Part shown: piece by piece, positions 9,610 to 20,440 of the stretch | Position numbering within the stretch: the stretch's first letter is position 1 | Layout: each line of letters opens with the position of its first letter | NCBI GenBank assembly: GCA_023700245.1 | Contig: JAJPRE010000006.1 | Location: forward strand, 1-64,000 | Source of the DNA: Candidatus Thalassarchaeaceae archaeon | GTDB taxonomy: Archaea; Thermoplasmatota; Poseidoniia; Poseidoniales; Thalassarchaeaceae | DNA: 64,000 bases | Direction of reading: 5' to 3' | Program-made: the position numbers and the translations under genes | The notes under the pieces: generated by a model | Database searches by the model: none | What the model was told of the DNA's origin: nothing | What the model saw: only the letters and a program-made list of their open reading frames with translations

Positions 9610-10725
9610 TTAACCTAATGTTGTATCGTATTTATCTTTTAGTATTAACCACTTTATTGCGATTGGAGTTGCAATTAGAGTAATTATTGCGATTCCTATT
9701 ATAGGCCAATTAAAATCAGGTTCCGATGATCTTTCTATTAGCCACGTAAATAATATTTCAGAATCTAAAAAGTCTGAAGCAGATTCCCTGAGGTTACTGA
9801 CGTGATGCCCCACGACGGTAACACCATTATGTAAATCATTAAATGTCATTAGAGGGTTACTTATTGTAGAATTTAAATTTGAATTTTCAAATATTAATGT
9901 ATATGATTCATTTGGTGAAATGGTCAGTATAATTTTGTTATCGGCATTTCTCCAACCGGTTTTAAGATTCTGATCAGATGCATTCAGAATTGGTACATCA
10001 ATATCATTAGAATCTTTAATAGAAATTAGTTCAGGAGTATTTTCAATAGAGATAGTGCCCGGAACTTGCCATGAATTATTAGCAGTCGCTAAAGTTACTA
10101 TTAGTTCATTATTTTCTTTACTTATGTTAATTGATTGACTTGATATCTTATGATTATACCATTCTCCCCATGTTGTATACCATATTTTTTCATTTGACTC
10201 TAACCATTCTACAACTTCTTTATCTTCTCTAACCTTGATATCATATATTCTGGCTATCCAGTATATACTTACAAGAGTATCTTTATTAGCAGAATTTAAT
10301 AATGAAATATTTGCTATATTTTTCTCTAAACTCCCCCCATTCCTCTCCATTACAAAAAGTTCATTAGGAGAATTAGTGACTTGATCTCCAATGATTTTAA
10401 AGCCAGAATTAAGAAGATTAGTTTCGGTCAGATTATCTATTTCTCCAGACGTTATCCCAAAGGATATAGGATATTTTCCCCATCTTGAGGAATTGGATTG
10501 GGTTGATAGATAATCTCTGCAACTTTCAATTATCCATTGTTCATCATTAATATCAATATTCTCAAATCCATGGCATCCAAATTCATCACCTAAGGCAAGT
10601 CTTTCTGGTCCAATTAAATTTTTAATCCATCCATCGGACTTCCATTCAGTAGCCATTACTGGTGAAACTGTTGGAATAGTGAATATAATAATTAATATCA
10701 ATCCTTTGATACTGAGTCTCCCCAT
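9610..10725 (-). CDS. Exported membrane-anchored hypothetical protein
   Basis: 371 aa; N-terminal signal, C-terminal TM, Asn/Ser-rich ectodomain. Confidence 0.6.
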   Translation of the reverse strand: MGRLSIKGLILIIIFTIPTVSPVMATEWKSDGWIKNLIGPERLALGDEFGCHGFENIDINDEQWIIESCRDYLSTQSNSSRWGKYPISFGITSGEIDNLTETNLLNSGFKIIGDQVTNSPNELFVMERNGGSLEKNIANISLLNSANKDTLVSIYWIARIYDIKVREDKEVVEWLESNEKIWYTTWGEWYNHKISSQSINISKENNELIVTLATANNSWQVPGTISIENTPELISIKDSNDIDVPILNASDQNLKTGWRNADNKIILTISPNESYTLIFENSNLNSTISNPLMTFNDLHNGVTVVGHHVSNLRESASDFLDSEILFTWLIERSSEPDFNWPIIGIAIITLIATPIAIKWLILKDKYDTTLG

Positions 10726-10805
10726 GGTTTCCGGAAATATATCTAGGATATGAAGTACTTGGAATCATTAGTAAAGGCTAAGTTGAAAGGGCAATACGGT
10801 AAATT

Positions 10806-11579
10806 ATGGGAGGTTTGGAAAGTAACCTAATAAATTTGTCTAACCTAATAAAGATTAAAGGTACTGGAAATGAATTTAAGACTCCTAAATTATACAAATT
10901 TTTAGTAAATTATATCAGAATAATTGGGCGAAGTTTTACAAGAGTTAATTTTGAAGGATTAGAGAAAATACCAAGACGCGGGCCCGTAATAATTGTTGGG
11001 AATCATACTTCCAATATCGACCCGATCATTAAAATTATGGGCAATATGAGGCCGATTCATTATCTTGCTAAAGAAGGTCATTTTAAGAAGCAGCCAAATA
11101 GAACAATAATGCTCAGTACGGGTCAAATTGAAACATTTAGAGATTCAGGTGGAACGGATGCTTTGGCTCGTGCAATCGATGTATTAGATTCTGGATTATG
11201 TTTGGGCTTGTTTCCAGAAGGAACAAGATCTAGAAATATCAAAGCCCCATTTTTACAAAAGGGTAAAACAGGTGTTGCCAGAATTGCAGCAAGTTACCCC
11301 GACATTCCGATAATACCTATGTGCATAATGGGCGCGAGAGATATGATGGCCCCAGGAGACAATATAATTAGAATATGGAAAAAAATATCTGTTAAAATAG
11401 ATGAGCCCATAACATTTAATCAATGGATCATACATGAAGATGGAGGTTCCATGAGCGAAAATAAAATTGTGAAAATGATAGCATCAAATGATGAAGATAG
11501 AAATGAACAGATGAGATTTTTATATAGAAAATTTACTGATCAATTGATGGAAAATTTGAAACAATTGGGCGCACCATAA
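10806..11579 (+). CDS. PlsC-like 1-acyl-sn-glycerol-3-phosphate acyltransferase
   Basis: NHTSNIDPI (HX4D block) and FPEGTRSR. Confidence 0.88.
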   Translation: MGGLESNLINLSNLIKIKGTGNEFKTPKLYKFLVNYIRIIGRSFTRVNFEGLEKIPRRGPVIIVGNHTSNIDPIIKIMGNMRPIHYLAKEGHFKKQPNRTIMLSTGQIETFRDSGGTDALARAIDVLDSGLCLGLFPEGTRSRNIKAPFLQKGKTGVARIAASYPDIPIIPMCIMGARDMMAPGDNIIRIWKKISVKIDEPITFNQWIIHEDGGSMSENKIVKMIASNDEDRNEQMRFLYRKFTDQLMENLKQLGAP

Positions 11580-11597
11580 ATACAACTTTCCGTAGCG

Positions 11598-12425
11598 TTG
11601 AAGGACTACCAGCGCAGACGCCTACAATACATGGAACAGTATTTGACATTCCTTCGAACGATTTTAGAAGAAGGAGAAGAAAAATCAGATAGGACAGGAA
11701 CGGGCACAATCTCAATATTTGGACATCAAATGAGATTTAATTTAACTGATTCATTTCCGGCTGTAACGACTAAGAAAATACATTGGCCAAGTGTGATTCA
11801 TGAATTATTGTGGATCTTATCAGGAGATACAAATGTATCATATCTTCAAGAAAATGGAGTTAAAATATGGAATGAGTGGGCTGATTCTGAAGGAAATTTA
11901 GGCCCTGTTTACGGAGAACAATGGAGGAAATGGAAATCTGATGAAGGCGCACTAATAGATCAAATAAAAGATGCAATTAATATGATAAATGAAGATCCAG
12001 ATAGTAGGAGGATTATCGTATCAGCATGGAATGTTGGTGAATTAGATAAAATGGCATTAATGCCGTGCCATGCATTTTTTCAATTTTATGTTAATGATGG
12101 TAAGCTATCGTGTCAATTATATCAAAGAAGTGCTGATGCGTTCTTAGGAGTGCCATTCAATATATCTTCATACAGCTTGTTGACATGTATGATTGCACAA
12201 ATTTGTAATTTAGAGCCTGGAGAATTTATTTGGACAGGGGGTGATTGTCACTTATATCTCAATCACATAGAACAAGCTAAATTACAAATTAATAGAGTGC
12301 CGCTTCCTCAACCAAAGTTGAAATTAAATAAAGAAATAGTTAACATAGATGATTTTTCATTTGAAGACATCAAGATTGTTGATTATCATCATCATCCCTC
12401 GATATCTGCACCCATTTCAATATGA
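11598..12425 (+). CDS. thyA: Thymidylate synthase, ThyA-type
   Basis: [35 protein letters not shown]; start could be at ATG near 11631. Confidence 0.93.
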   Translation: MKDYQRRRLQYMEQYLTFLRTILEEGEEKSDRTGTGTISIFGHQMRFNLTDSFPAVTTKKIHWPSVIHELLWILSGDTNVSYLQENGVKIWNEWADSEGNLGPVYGEQWRKWKSDEGALIDQIKDAINMINEDPDSRRIIVSAWNVGELDKMALMPCHAFFQFYVNDGKLSCQLYQRSADAFLGVPFNISSYSLLTCMIAQICNLEPGEFIWTGGDCHLYLNHIEQAKLQINRVPLPQPKLKLNKEIVNIDDFSFEDIKIVDYHHHPSISAPISI

Positions 12426-12434
12426 GGAATAAAT

Positions 12435-12944
12435 ATGATAATTTCAATGATTGTAGCAATGGACCTAACGAATGCGATTGGAGAAGGAAATACTATCCCG
12501 TGGAGGTTATCGGCAGATATGATGAGATTCAAAAATTTAACACAGGGCTCTGGTAATAATGCAGTAGTCATGGGTAGAAAAACTTGGGAGAGTTTGCCAA
12601 ATAAATCAAGGCCATTGCCGGATAGATTAAACATAGTTATGTCTAGAAATTCTAATTGGAAAGATCTTGGGGCAGAGGTTGCTTTGTACCCCGGGCGGGC
12701 AATAGAAATAGCATATTCTGAAGCCTGCGATATATGTTGGATAATTGGCGGTTCAGAGATATATGATTTATTTATTAATCTCGTAGATGAGATTCATCTT
12801 ACTAGAGTAAAAACTGAACATAGTGGGAAAGTAGTATTTCCAAGATGGGACTCCGATAATTGGACTGAGCAGGTTGTAGAAGAATATATGAAGGATTCAA
12901 AAAATGAATTTAGTACAATTTATTCAATATGGAAAAAAAACTAA
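12435..12944 (+). CDS. folA: Dihydrofolate reductase
   Basis: AIGEGNTIPWRLSADMMRFKNLT, VVMGRKTWESLP. Confidence 0.93.
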   Translation: MIISMIVAMDLTNAIGEGNTIPWRLSADMMRFKNLTQGSGNNAVVMGRKTWESLPNKSRPLPDRLNIVMSRNSNWKDLGAEVALYPGRAIEIAYSEACDICWIIGGSEIYDLFINLVDEIHLTRVKTEHSGKVVFPRWDSDNWTEQVVEEYMKDSKNEFSTIYSIWKKN

Positions 12945-13372
12945 TCAATTTTCTTATAATTTGTTACTCTGATTCCTAATCCGCCCTTTATTGAAGGCCT
13001 CTTCATAATTACGTCCATTTTATTATGAAATTCTTTTTCTAAATCTATTTCTAGTGCTAAAGAATGACCTAAAATCAATATCAAAATATCTGCAAGTTCT
13101 TCGGAAATTTCATTTTTTGATTTACCTTTTGTTATTGCGGCTGAAAATTCTCCTAATTCTTCTACTGTTAATGCTATTCTATATCCCATATCGTGCCCGT
13201 TATTGTGTTTATTTGAAAAAGAATGTTTGGAATGAAAACCCGCCACCCTTTGCATCATTGTACCCCAAAGTCCATCTAATTCTCCTCCAAAATCTGATAT
13301 AATCCAATCTTCAACACTCAGTGGCCTGCCCATGTGCTCCGAATAGCGAAGAGGGTCATCAATTTTACTCAT
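12941..13372 (-). CDS. MazG-like nucleotide pyrophosphohydrolase
   Basis: EELGEFSAAITKGKSKNEISEELADILI (EExxE/ExxD helices). Confidence 0.75.
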   Translation of the reverse strand: MSKIDDPLRYSEHMGRPLSVEDWIISDFGGELDGLWGTMMQRVAGFHSKHSFSNKHNNGHDMGYRIALTVEELGEFSAAITKGKSKNEISEELADILILILGHSLALEIDLEKEFHNKMDVIMKRPSIKGGLGIRVTNYKKID

Positions 13373-14136
13373 TAAATATATTGATTAATCAATAAATCAA
13401 TACACTTAGAAATATTTTCAACAATCAATGAACTAAGGTTCTCAATTTCATTATGATTTATCCCAATAGAATTACCATTTGGATTTCTGCCAGATGCCCA
13501 GTTGGCAGAATATATAATTGATGCATATGGAATGGATAATTCTGATATCAATCGTGATTCCGGACCAAGCGTCATATTTACTGCCTCAGCACCCATTTTT
13601 CCTAATGCATTTATCTCCGCAGGACTTTCAAACTGAGGGCCGTTACATTGAGCAACTACAATTTTTTGTACACACTTTTGTTGAATATTTTCGATAATAA
13701 TTTCTAAATTATTAATTATTTGTTGATCGAATATTGATGTTCTATCTGAATGTACGGCCGAAGCATCATGAAAAGACCAAGAGTATTCACTAAAATCTAT
13801 CATATCTATCGATAATCCAATATCCCCCGGAGAAAAATTTGAGGACAATGTTCCTACTGAATTTATGCTAATAATGAAATCAGAATTTGTACTAGAAGAA
13901 GCATGAATATTGGCCCTATGTTCAATTAAATTGGGGGGAGTTGTGCTACCATCATCTGAATGATCCCTTTGGATCATAAATATCATATTATTACTATTAT
14001 CATTTATTGCCGATATTGGGACATCGCCCCATTTTGAATGACTTCTTAAGACGGTAATTTCAGAACCATATAATTGAGAAATAAATTTTGGTAGATTAGA
14101 TAATCCGGTGCCATATAATACGCATACGCGAACCAT
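13372..14136 (-). CDS. Purine nucleoside phosphorylase / MTA phosphorylase family
   Basis: NGPQFESPAEINALGKMGAEAVNMTLGPESRLISEL. Confidence 0.85.
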   Translation of the reverse strand: MVRVCVLYGTGLSNLPKFISQLYGSEITVLRSHSKWGDVPISAINDNSNNMIFMIQRDHSDDGSTTPPNLIEHRANIHASSSTNSDFIISINSVGTLSSNFSPGDIGLSIDMIDFSEYSWSFHDASAVHSDRTSIFDQQIINNLEIIIENIQQKCVQKIVVAQCNGPQFESPAEINALGKMGAEAVNMTLGPESRLISELSIPYASIIYSANWASGRNPNGNSIGINHNEIENLSSLIVENISKCIDLLINQYI

Positions 14137-14178
14137 TACGATTTATCGCAGAGGACTGCAATAGATGTAATTAATGGA

Positions 14179-15087
14179 CTATTCTTCTAAACGGGCTATT
14201 AAGTCTGCTTTCTTACCTGAAATTGGTTTACTTGCTTCCTTTAGTAGATCCTTTAATTGAGCAACTGTCATAGACTTATAATCAATTGATTCAGTTTTTT
14301 CAGATTTTTCTACTGGGGCGACTTCATCAATTGGAGTTTCTAGGACAGATTCCTCAATTAGTTCAGATATTTCTGCTCCGGCTTCTGCAGCAACTAATAC
14401 ATCTGATTCAGGTTCTTCAACGGTGACTTCTTTTGATTTTTCCATTTCATATATTTCATCAAGAGTCGGACCTTCATCAACAACTACTCCTGATTGAAGT
14501 AATTGAACTCGTCTGAATAGGATATTTTTTACTGGTTGAATTTTTGTTACTTCATCCTTCATAGAGTTTTCAAGAGTACCGTCAAATAATGATTTCTGAA
14601 TTTCAATCCAAGTGGAATCGGCACCAATCCTCAAAATAGTATTTCTTGCAATTGTACGCATTTGTTGCTTTTGACTAGCTTTTATCCTACCTCTTGATAT
14701 AATAAGTGGTTTAAATCTTAGATAATACCCATCTTTGGTTACTAAATCTACCGTATCATCAATTTTTCCACGTTCTCTTCTAACTAAACGTCTAACATGG
14801 TCTTTCATCAAGTCATAACCAACAAATTCTGTCAGAGCATCTTTACTTACTACTTCTGTAACTCTGAATTGAATCTTAACATGCATTTTAGAAAAATCGC
14901 CATCTAATTCATTTTGCATTACTTCATAATGACGATCCACTACTTGGGAATCTTCTTCTGCAAGAGTTTCTCCGATCACTTTGAATGACCACGGATTACG
15001 AGGTGCGCGAATTGAGTACCATCTCTTTGATTTCCACTTATCTTTCTGTTTACGTGCTGCTGCCCTTGATACTGCTCCTTTTGCCAT
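14179..15087 (-). CDS. rps3ae: Ribosomal protein S3Ae (eS1) with C-terminal SAP-like domain
   Basis: MAKGAVSRAAARKQKDKWKSKRWYSI; C-terminal MTVAQLKDLLKEASKPISGKKADLIARLEE; likely start 15087. Confidence 0.9.
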   Translation of the reverse strand: MAKGAVSRAAARKQKDKWKSKRWYSIRAPRNPWSFKVIGETLAEEDSQVVDRHYEVMQNELDGDFSKMHVKIQFRVTEVVSKDALTEFVGYDLMKDHVRRLVRRERGKIDDTVDLVTKDGYYLRFKPLIISRGRIKASQKQQMRTIARNTILRIGADSTWIEIQKSLFDGTLENSMKDEVTKIQPVKNILFRRVQLLQSGVVVDEGPTLDEIYEMEKSKEVTVEEPESDVLVAAEAGAEISELIEESVLETPIDEVAPVEKSEKTESIDYKSMTVAQLKDLLKEASKPISGKKADLIARLEE

Positions 15088-15178
15088 AATAAGACCTCTC
15101 CTTCTGGGGGCTACCCCAATTGCAGTCCTTGCGAAATGAGTTGAGTATTTGAACAAGGTACATCATTATTGTATTTAA

Positions 15179-15667
15179 TTGTTGGATTTAATTCAAAGAC
15201 TTGGCACCCCTCCTGAGACCATGAGTCTGCATGGTGCAACATGGAGAGTCCATACAAGTTCAGTAGATGACGTAGACTTGATAATGGATGGAGTAAAATG
15301 GCTTGCAGGAAAAGACGCCATAATATCTGTAGATAAAGATAAATCTATACATGGCGCCATTCAAAATACTATTGAAGCCAGATTAGATAAAAAAAAATTA
15401 GCGATGGAATCATTAGAAAGACTTGGAGTTGATGTACTAGAAATGATTTATTCTGGTGATTTGAAAGCTAGGATTGATGAAGACAAAAATATGCATTTAA
15501 GGCTTGATTTGTCATCTCTTGTGCAACAAAAAATTAAATTATCTTTTGCAAGAAATGATGGGTTAATAGTAAAAGGCATATTTAAGATTGAATCATACCC
15601 TGGAGAAGATCCTTGTAATGTCCTCTCTCAAATATTAATCAGTGCCATTAATAAATTTAAAAAATGA
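15179..15667 (+). CDS. COG1325-like predicted RNA-binding protein (exosome-associated in older annotations)
   Basis: HGAIQNTIEARLDKK...DEDKNMHLRLDLSS; TTG start. Confidence 0.6.
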   Translation: MLDLIQRLGTPPETMSLHGATWRVHTSSVDDVDLIMDGVKWLAGKDAIISVDKDKSIHGAIQNTIEARLDKKKLAMESLERLGVDVLEMIYSGDLKARIDEDKNMHLRLDLSSLVQQKIKLSFARNDGLIVKGIFKIESYPGEDPCNVLSQILISAINKFKK

Positions 15668-15730
15668 AAATGTTTGCCTAATTATAACCAAGTATTAAAA
15701 GCCTAGAGAATAACCACTAACTCAATTACC

Positions 15731-16006
15731 ATGACTCATGTAGTAACTTCGGCTTGCGTTGGCCATAAATATCAAGATTGCGTAGCAGTTTGCCCGGTAG
15801 AAGCATTTAAGGAAGCAGATAATTATTTGGTAATTGATCCAGATGAGTGTATTGATTGCGCCGCATGCGTTCCCGAATGCCCTGTAGATGCCATATTTGC
15901 AGATACAGACTTACCTGATGAAGAAGAAGAATGGTTGCAAAGGAATGAAGATGAATCTCCGAATCTAGAAATTGCAGAAGGAGATTCTCCAGTCCTTGCA
16001 GACTAA
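15731..16006 (+). CDS. 7Fe/8Fe-type ferredoxin
   Basis: [18 protein letters not shown]...[17 protein letters not shown]. Confidence 0.92.
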   Translation: MTHVVTSACVGHKYQDCVAVCPVEAFKEADNYLVIDPDECIDCAACVPECPVDAIFADTDLPDEEEEWLQRNEDESPNLEIAEGDSPVLAD

Positions 16007-16060
16007 AATGTTTCAGTTCGATTAACATAACTTCTTGAACTCTAGACGAGAGGAAATAAT

Positions 16061-17050
16061 ATGGCTACTAACGTTGACATGACCCAACTCTTACACGGCA
16101 CAGATCTCTTGAAGAGAGGCTTTGCTAAAATGCAAGAAGGAGGAGTAATAATGGATGTAGTTAATGCTGAACAAGCACAATTGGCAGAAGACTCTGGTGC
16201 AGTTGCGGTGATGGCACTCGAAAGAGTGCCGTCAGATATTCGCGCTGATGGAGGAGTTGCTAGAATGAGTCACCCTAAGATGATAATGGAAATAATTGAT
16301 ACCACAAGCATACCAGTTATGGCTAAATCAAGAATTGGTCACGAAGGAGAAGCCAGAATCTTGGAATCTCTAGGAGTGGACATGATAGACGAATCAGAGG
16401 TATTGACGCCTGCAGATCCTTTCTTCCATATACCCAAAAAGGAGTATAATGTACCATTTGTCTGTGGATGTACCAATTTAGGAGAAGCCGTTAGGAGAAT
16501 AGCCGAAGGTGCTGCAATGATTAGGACAAAGGGGGAAGCAGGGACTGGAAATGTTGTAAGTGCCATCCAACATTCACGGTTAGTCAGCAATGAAATTAAT
16601 GCATTATGTAATTCTACAGCCGATGAGGCAAATGACGCAGTAGATAAAATCATGGAAGGTTTTCAAAAATTAAAAGATGTTTCTGAATTTGACATAAATC
16701 CTAATATTACTCCTTTTGGAACAATGGAAGATTTAAGAAACGATGTGGTAGACGTTTTTAATGAAGTAATGAAACAAAAAAGATTGCCCGTTGTAACTTT
16801 TTCTGCAGGAGGTATCGCCACTCCAGCAGATGCAGCACTCTTAATGAAACATGGAATGGATGGAGTTTTTGTAGGGTCGGGCATTTTTAAGAGTAATAAT
16901 CCAAAAATGACAGCAGACGCAATTGTTCTAGCAACTCATCATTATCAAGATGCTAAGATAGTAGCAGAGGCTAGTGAAATGATGGGAGAGCCTATGCCAG
17001 GACTTGAAATTAGTAATTTAGAAACAAGATATCAAGATAGAGGATATTGA
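16061..17050 (+). CDS. pdxS: Pyridoxal 5'-phosphate synthase subunit PdxS
   Basis: [44 protein letters not shown]. Confidence 0.97.
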   Translation: MATNVDMTQLLHGTDLLKRGFAKMQEGGVIMDVVNAEQAQLAEDSGAVAVMALERVPSDIRADGGVARMSHPKMIMEIIDTTSIPVMAKSRIGHEGEARILESLGVDMIDESEVLTPADPFFHIPKKEYNVPFVCGCTNLGEAVRRIAEGAAMIRTKGEAGTGNVVSAIQHSRLVSNEINALCNSTADEANDAVDKIMEGFQKLKDVSEFDINPNITPFGTMEDLRNDVVDVFNEVMKQKRLPVVTFSAGGIATPADAALLMKHGMDGVFVGSGIFKSNNPKMTADAIVLATHHYQDAKIVAEASEMMGEPMPGLEISNLETRYQDRGY

Positions 17051-18043
17051 TTACTTCTTTCTTCCTCTAGAGGTTCCCAGTTTACGTGATTGTTTCTTAT
17101 TCTTTGACTTTGGAATATTATTTTCTATAAAATCACCACCCAAGGTACCTCCAAACGTCAAAGAACCCGTTTCCATTAGTTGTGCCGACAATGAGTTTGC
17201 TAAATCTTCATCCATATCAGGCGTTGTCAGTGATTCTCGAACTGATTTATTATGATTTTCTATAACTAATCTTCCTTCTTCAATTTCTGATTTCATCTCA
17301 TCTCTGATTTCATTAACCTTTTTTAATAATTCAACTATCGAAGCATGGACGTCATCAGCATTTTTTCTAGCTAAAACAAATGACTCATGTAGCCTATCAC
17401 CTTCTGCTTTCATAAAATCTCTTTCTTCAAACATAGGCTTTATTTCATCCCACACTTCATCAGCATGGCTATGAGCATCTATCATTAATTTGTGTTCTGA
17501 ATCTGCTTCTGCCTTAAGGAGTTGAATAGATCCTTCCATATCGCCCAAATCAATAGATAGTACATTAAAATCTTCTACTAAAGGAGACAATTCAGCTCTT
17601 TTAGATATCAGAACTTTTAATTTCTTTAGCAGAGAGTTTTCTTTCTTCAGCGTTATTGTACCATCAGTCATTATTTGCCTTTCAATTCTCTCAATTGCTC
17701 CGACAGTTTCGGATAATTGAATAATAACTGATTTAGTGCCCTTATTATCATCTTTTCTTCCCTTTTTCTTAGAAATTAATTCCCTTATTTGACTTTGAAT
17801 TTCGTCTCTTTTCATTTGGTGCCCTTTAGCTATTAATCTAATTTCTTTTTGTTGTTCCAGTAACTCTTTTATTTTATCTCTTAATTCTTTACTTTGTTCT
17901 TGAATTCCATTACGTGAGTCTGCGGCCCTTCTAGCGTTTTCGGAAAAATTATTACGTTGATCACGCATTCTTTTTAGTTTAGTTTCCATTGCATGGAGGC
18001 GGCTTCGGAGGTCATCTTCAGGCATCTCCGCTACATCATTCAT
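17051..18043 (-). CDS. COG1340-like archaeal coiled-coil protein with basic tail
   Basis: 330 aa heptad-rich; tail KNKKQSRKLGTSRGRKK. Confidence 0.7.
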   Translation of the reverse strand: MNDVAEMPEDDLRSRLHAMETKLKRMRDQRNNFSENARRAADSRNGIQEQSKELRDKIKELLEQQKEIRLIAKGHQMKRDEIQSQIRELISKKKGRKDDNKGTKSVIIQLSETVGAIERIERQIMTDGTITLKKENSLLKKLKVLISKRAELSPLVEDFNVLSIDLGDMEGSIQLLKAEADSEHKLMIDAHSHADEVWDEIKPMFEERDFMKAEGDRLHESFVLARKNADDVHASIVELLKKVNEIRDEMKSEIEEGRLVIENHNKSVRESLTTPDMDEDLANSLSAQLMETGSLTFGGTLGGDFIENNIPKSKNKKQSRKLGTSRGRKK

Positions 18044-18078
18044 ATGGTCCGCGAGTAGTATTTACTTATTCAAGGAAA

Positions 18079-19716
18079 CTAAAGTCCGAGTAATGATAAA
18101 GCGAATGGAATGAGGGGAGAAAAGACAGCTACTGCGGCTCCAAACATAAATAAAGCACCAGTTGTAAGCCGTAATCTAGTAAAAATATCTGAACGAACCT
18201 GAACAGTCAAAACTCTACCTGAAATAAGATTTCCAGATGTGTCTTCTAATCGTACTGTAACAGTGGCTTCACCTGTCGAAGCTGGAATTAAACTCTGCCA
18301 TATTATTTTAGTAGAAAGTAGAAGGTCCGGGAGTGTATCTGCTACATTTCGAGATAATGGATTTGAAGATAGATTTTGAGGAGGAGCATTTAGACGATAA
18401 ACACATTCATTCGGCCTAAAATCGGGAGTTTGCACTCGTAAAATCAATTCTTTATTTTCTTCATTTTGATTTAATACATATGCAAAAAGATTGGCTTTTC
18501 CCAATGTTAAATTTTCCATATCAACATCAAACCAAATATCTTCGTCTTGAATGGAATTATTTTCATAATGCATACGTAATCTATCATGAAGTCTAAAAAA
18601 TGGTGCACATCGCTCTTCAGCATGTGTTAATAGCCTATTCCAAGTTTCTTCACCTAATTCAGGGTGGTTAAAAACTTGTTCTATGAAGTCTTCATCTACA
18701 ATTGTAATCAAAACATCTCTAAATTCATCATCCGTTATAATGCCTGATCTTCTTAAATGTAATAAATGAAGTAGATTTTCCTGTAAATCCGTTATAGTTT
18801 TCCCTTTACGTAATTTTGAAGATAAAGAATTGACGTAGCTTGAAACTTTTACCAAGAGTAAAGGATCTACATGCGACCTGATGACATCCGTAAATGGTCT
18901 TTTTAACAATGCAGGATGGATAGGAGTCGAGAATGCTTCGAGTAACCCCCATGGATTAACGGTATTGAATCGTGTGCGACTAGAAATCATGTAAACTCCA
19001 TGACCTGCAAGCAGTGAACCGGTTGAAAGTGCAATCATTATTGGTAATTCTGTTGAGTTATTAATTGAAAAATACATAGATATTGAAAGTAGAATAGTTG
19101 CAATAATCATTAGTGCAGTTGTCACTATTAATTGCCTAGATGATCCATCAATTATGGCTTTCATTTGTGCATAACCATGTGCACTGTTGAAAGTTATTCC
19201 TGAATTAGTTATTGCATCTGCTTCTAAAGTGAAAATTTGTCGAGTCACGTAAATTAATCTTAATAGAATTACCAATAATGAAATATCTGCAACCAATATC
19301 AATAATGATGCAAAATAAATTGATGTAGATATATCTAAACCAAGGTAAACATCCTGAACACTATTGGCCCACCAATCTGGATTTGAATTACCGAAAGATT
19401 GTGCTAGACCAAATAAAATTACTACAAAGAGGGGTAAGTAAAGGATTAATCTGGCACCTCCGCTGATGAGTAAATCATCTATTGCAGTCAAAATATTTTC
19501 TTGATTTTTAAATTTAGATTTTAAATCTAATACGTTATTTTCTTTGAAATCTTCATTTTTAATTACAATGTCTTGAATACTTAATTCTTCACTCGGTGCA
19601 GAAGCCATATCTTTTGGGAAGGATTCTAAAATAGATTTAGTTTCAATCGCATCAACTTCCCCTATTTCGGAACTACGACTTTCATCCTGAATCAATTTAA
19701 TCCCCTCCTTACTCAA
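18079..19716 (-). CDS. Multi-TM membrane protein with SHOCT-like segment
   Basis: 545 aa; LHLLHLRRSGIITDDEFRDVLI; several TM helices. Confidence 0.65.
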   Translation of the reverse strand: MSKEGIKLIQDESRSSEIGEVDAIETKSILESFPKDMASAPSEELSIQDIVIKNEDFKENNVLDLKSKFKNQENILTAIDDLLISGGARLILYLPLFVVILFGLAQSFGNSNPDWWANSVQDVYLGLDISTSIYFASLLILVADISLLVILLRLIYVTRQIFTLEADAITNSGITFNSAHGYAQMKAIIDGSSRQLIVTTALMIIATILLSISMYFSINNSTELPIMIALSTGSLLAGHGVYMISSRTRFNTVNPWGLLEAFSTPIHPALLKRPFTDVIRSHVDPLLLVKVSSYVNSLSSKLRKGKTITDLQENLLHLLHLRRSGIITDDEFRDVLITIVDEDFIEQVFNHPELGEETWNRLLTHAEERCAPFFRLHDRLRMHYENNSIQDEDIWFDVDMENLTLGKANLFAYVLNQNEENKELILRVQTPDFRPNECVYRLNAPPQNLSSNPLSRNVADTLPDLLLSTKIIWQSLIPASTGEATVTVRLEDTSGNLISGRVLTVQVRSDIFTRLRLTTGALFMFGAAVAVFSPLIPFALSLLGL

Positions 19717-20440
19717 AATAACTTGAAACTCTTACAAGAATTTTATGAGATAATGAATTAGATATTTCCAATGTATCGTCATTAAATCGATAATTACCTT
19801 CAATATTTTTTATAATAGCACCATGTTTAATACCCATGCTCTCAAAAGTTTTTTTCTCACTATCATTCATTACGATTAATTCAATTTTTCCCATTGAATT
19901 TAGGGGAAGGCAATTTAATGGAAGAAGATTATTCATTATAGGCTCCATGTTTCTTTCTATTATAGGAATTTTAACGCCGGAAGGGGACATTTCTGGATAT
20001 CCCAGCATATTATCTAACGCGAGTTCAAGATCTTGATCGATTGCATGTTCTATTTTACAAGCAGCGGCATTTATATCTCCGGTAAACCCAATTACATCTA
20101 TAAGTAAAATTTCAATAAGAGATTCTCTTCTTTTAATTCTGGCTGCATTTACAAAACCTTCTGGAGTTAAGCGACACCCCCTATATGGCAAATAAGTCAA
20201 CAATTCACGTTTCGAAAGTCTAATCAACATTTCAGTAGTAGAAGCAGAACTAACTTTCATTATTCCTGCTAATTGAGAAGTTCTCACTATCTGATCAGGT
20301 TTTGCAGAATGTAATTCAAAAATCCTTTTAAGATACATTTCTTCAAATTCACTTAGTTGTATAATATTATTCAACTCCTTCTGTCGCCATAAATTCAGAC
20401 CTGCATGCTGGACAGCGTGCCCTGACTGGTCGTTTTCCAA
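19709..20440 (-). CDS. DtxR/MntR-family metal-dependent regulator
   Basis: LKRIFELHS...QLAGIMKVSSASTTEMLIRLSKRELLTYLPYRGCRLTPEG...CKIEHAIDQDLE...YPEMSPSG; true start probably TTG near 20374. Confidence 0.85.
   Translation of the reverse strand: MENDQSGHAVQHAGLNLWRQKELNNIIQLSEFEEMYLKRIFELHSAKPDQIVRTSQLAGIMKVSSASTTEMLIRLSKRELLTYLPYRGCRLTPEGFVNAARIKRRESLIEILLIDVIGFTGDINAAACKIEHAIDQDLELALDNMLGYPEMSPSGVKIPIIERNMEPIMNNLLPLNCLPLNSMGKIELIVMNDSEKKTFESMGIKHGAIIKNIEGNYRFNDDTLEISNSLSHKILVRVSSYFE

Noticed and set aside
13372-15667. 15179..15667 as KEOPS Pcc1
   Set aside because: Too long, and the HGAIQNTIEARLD...LRLD pattern fits COG1325-like RNA-binding proteins better.
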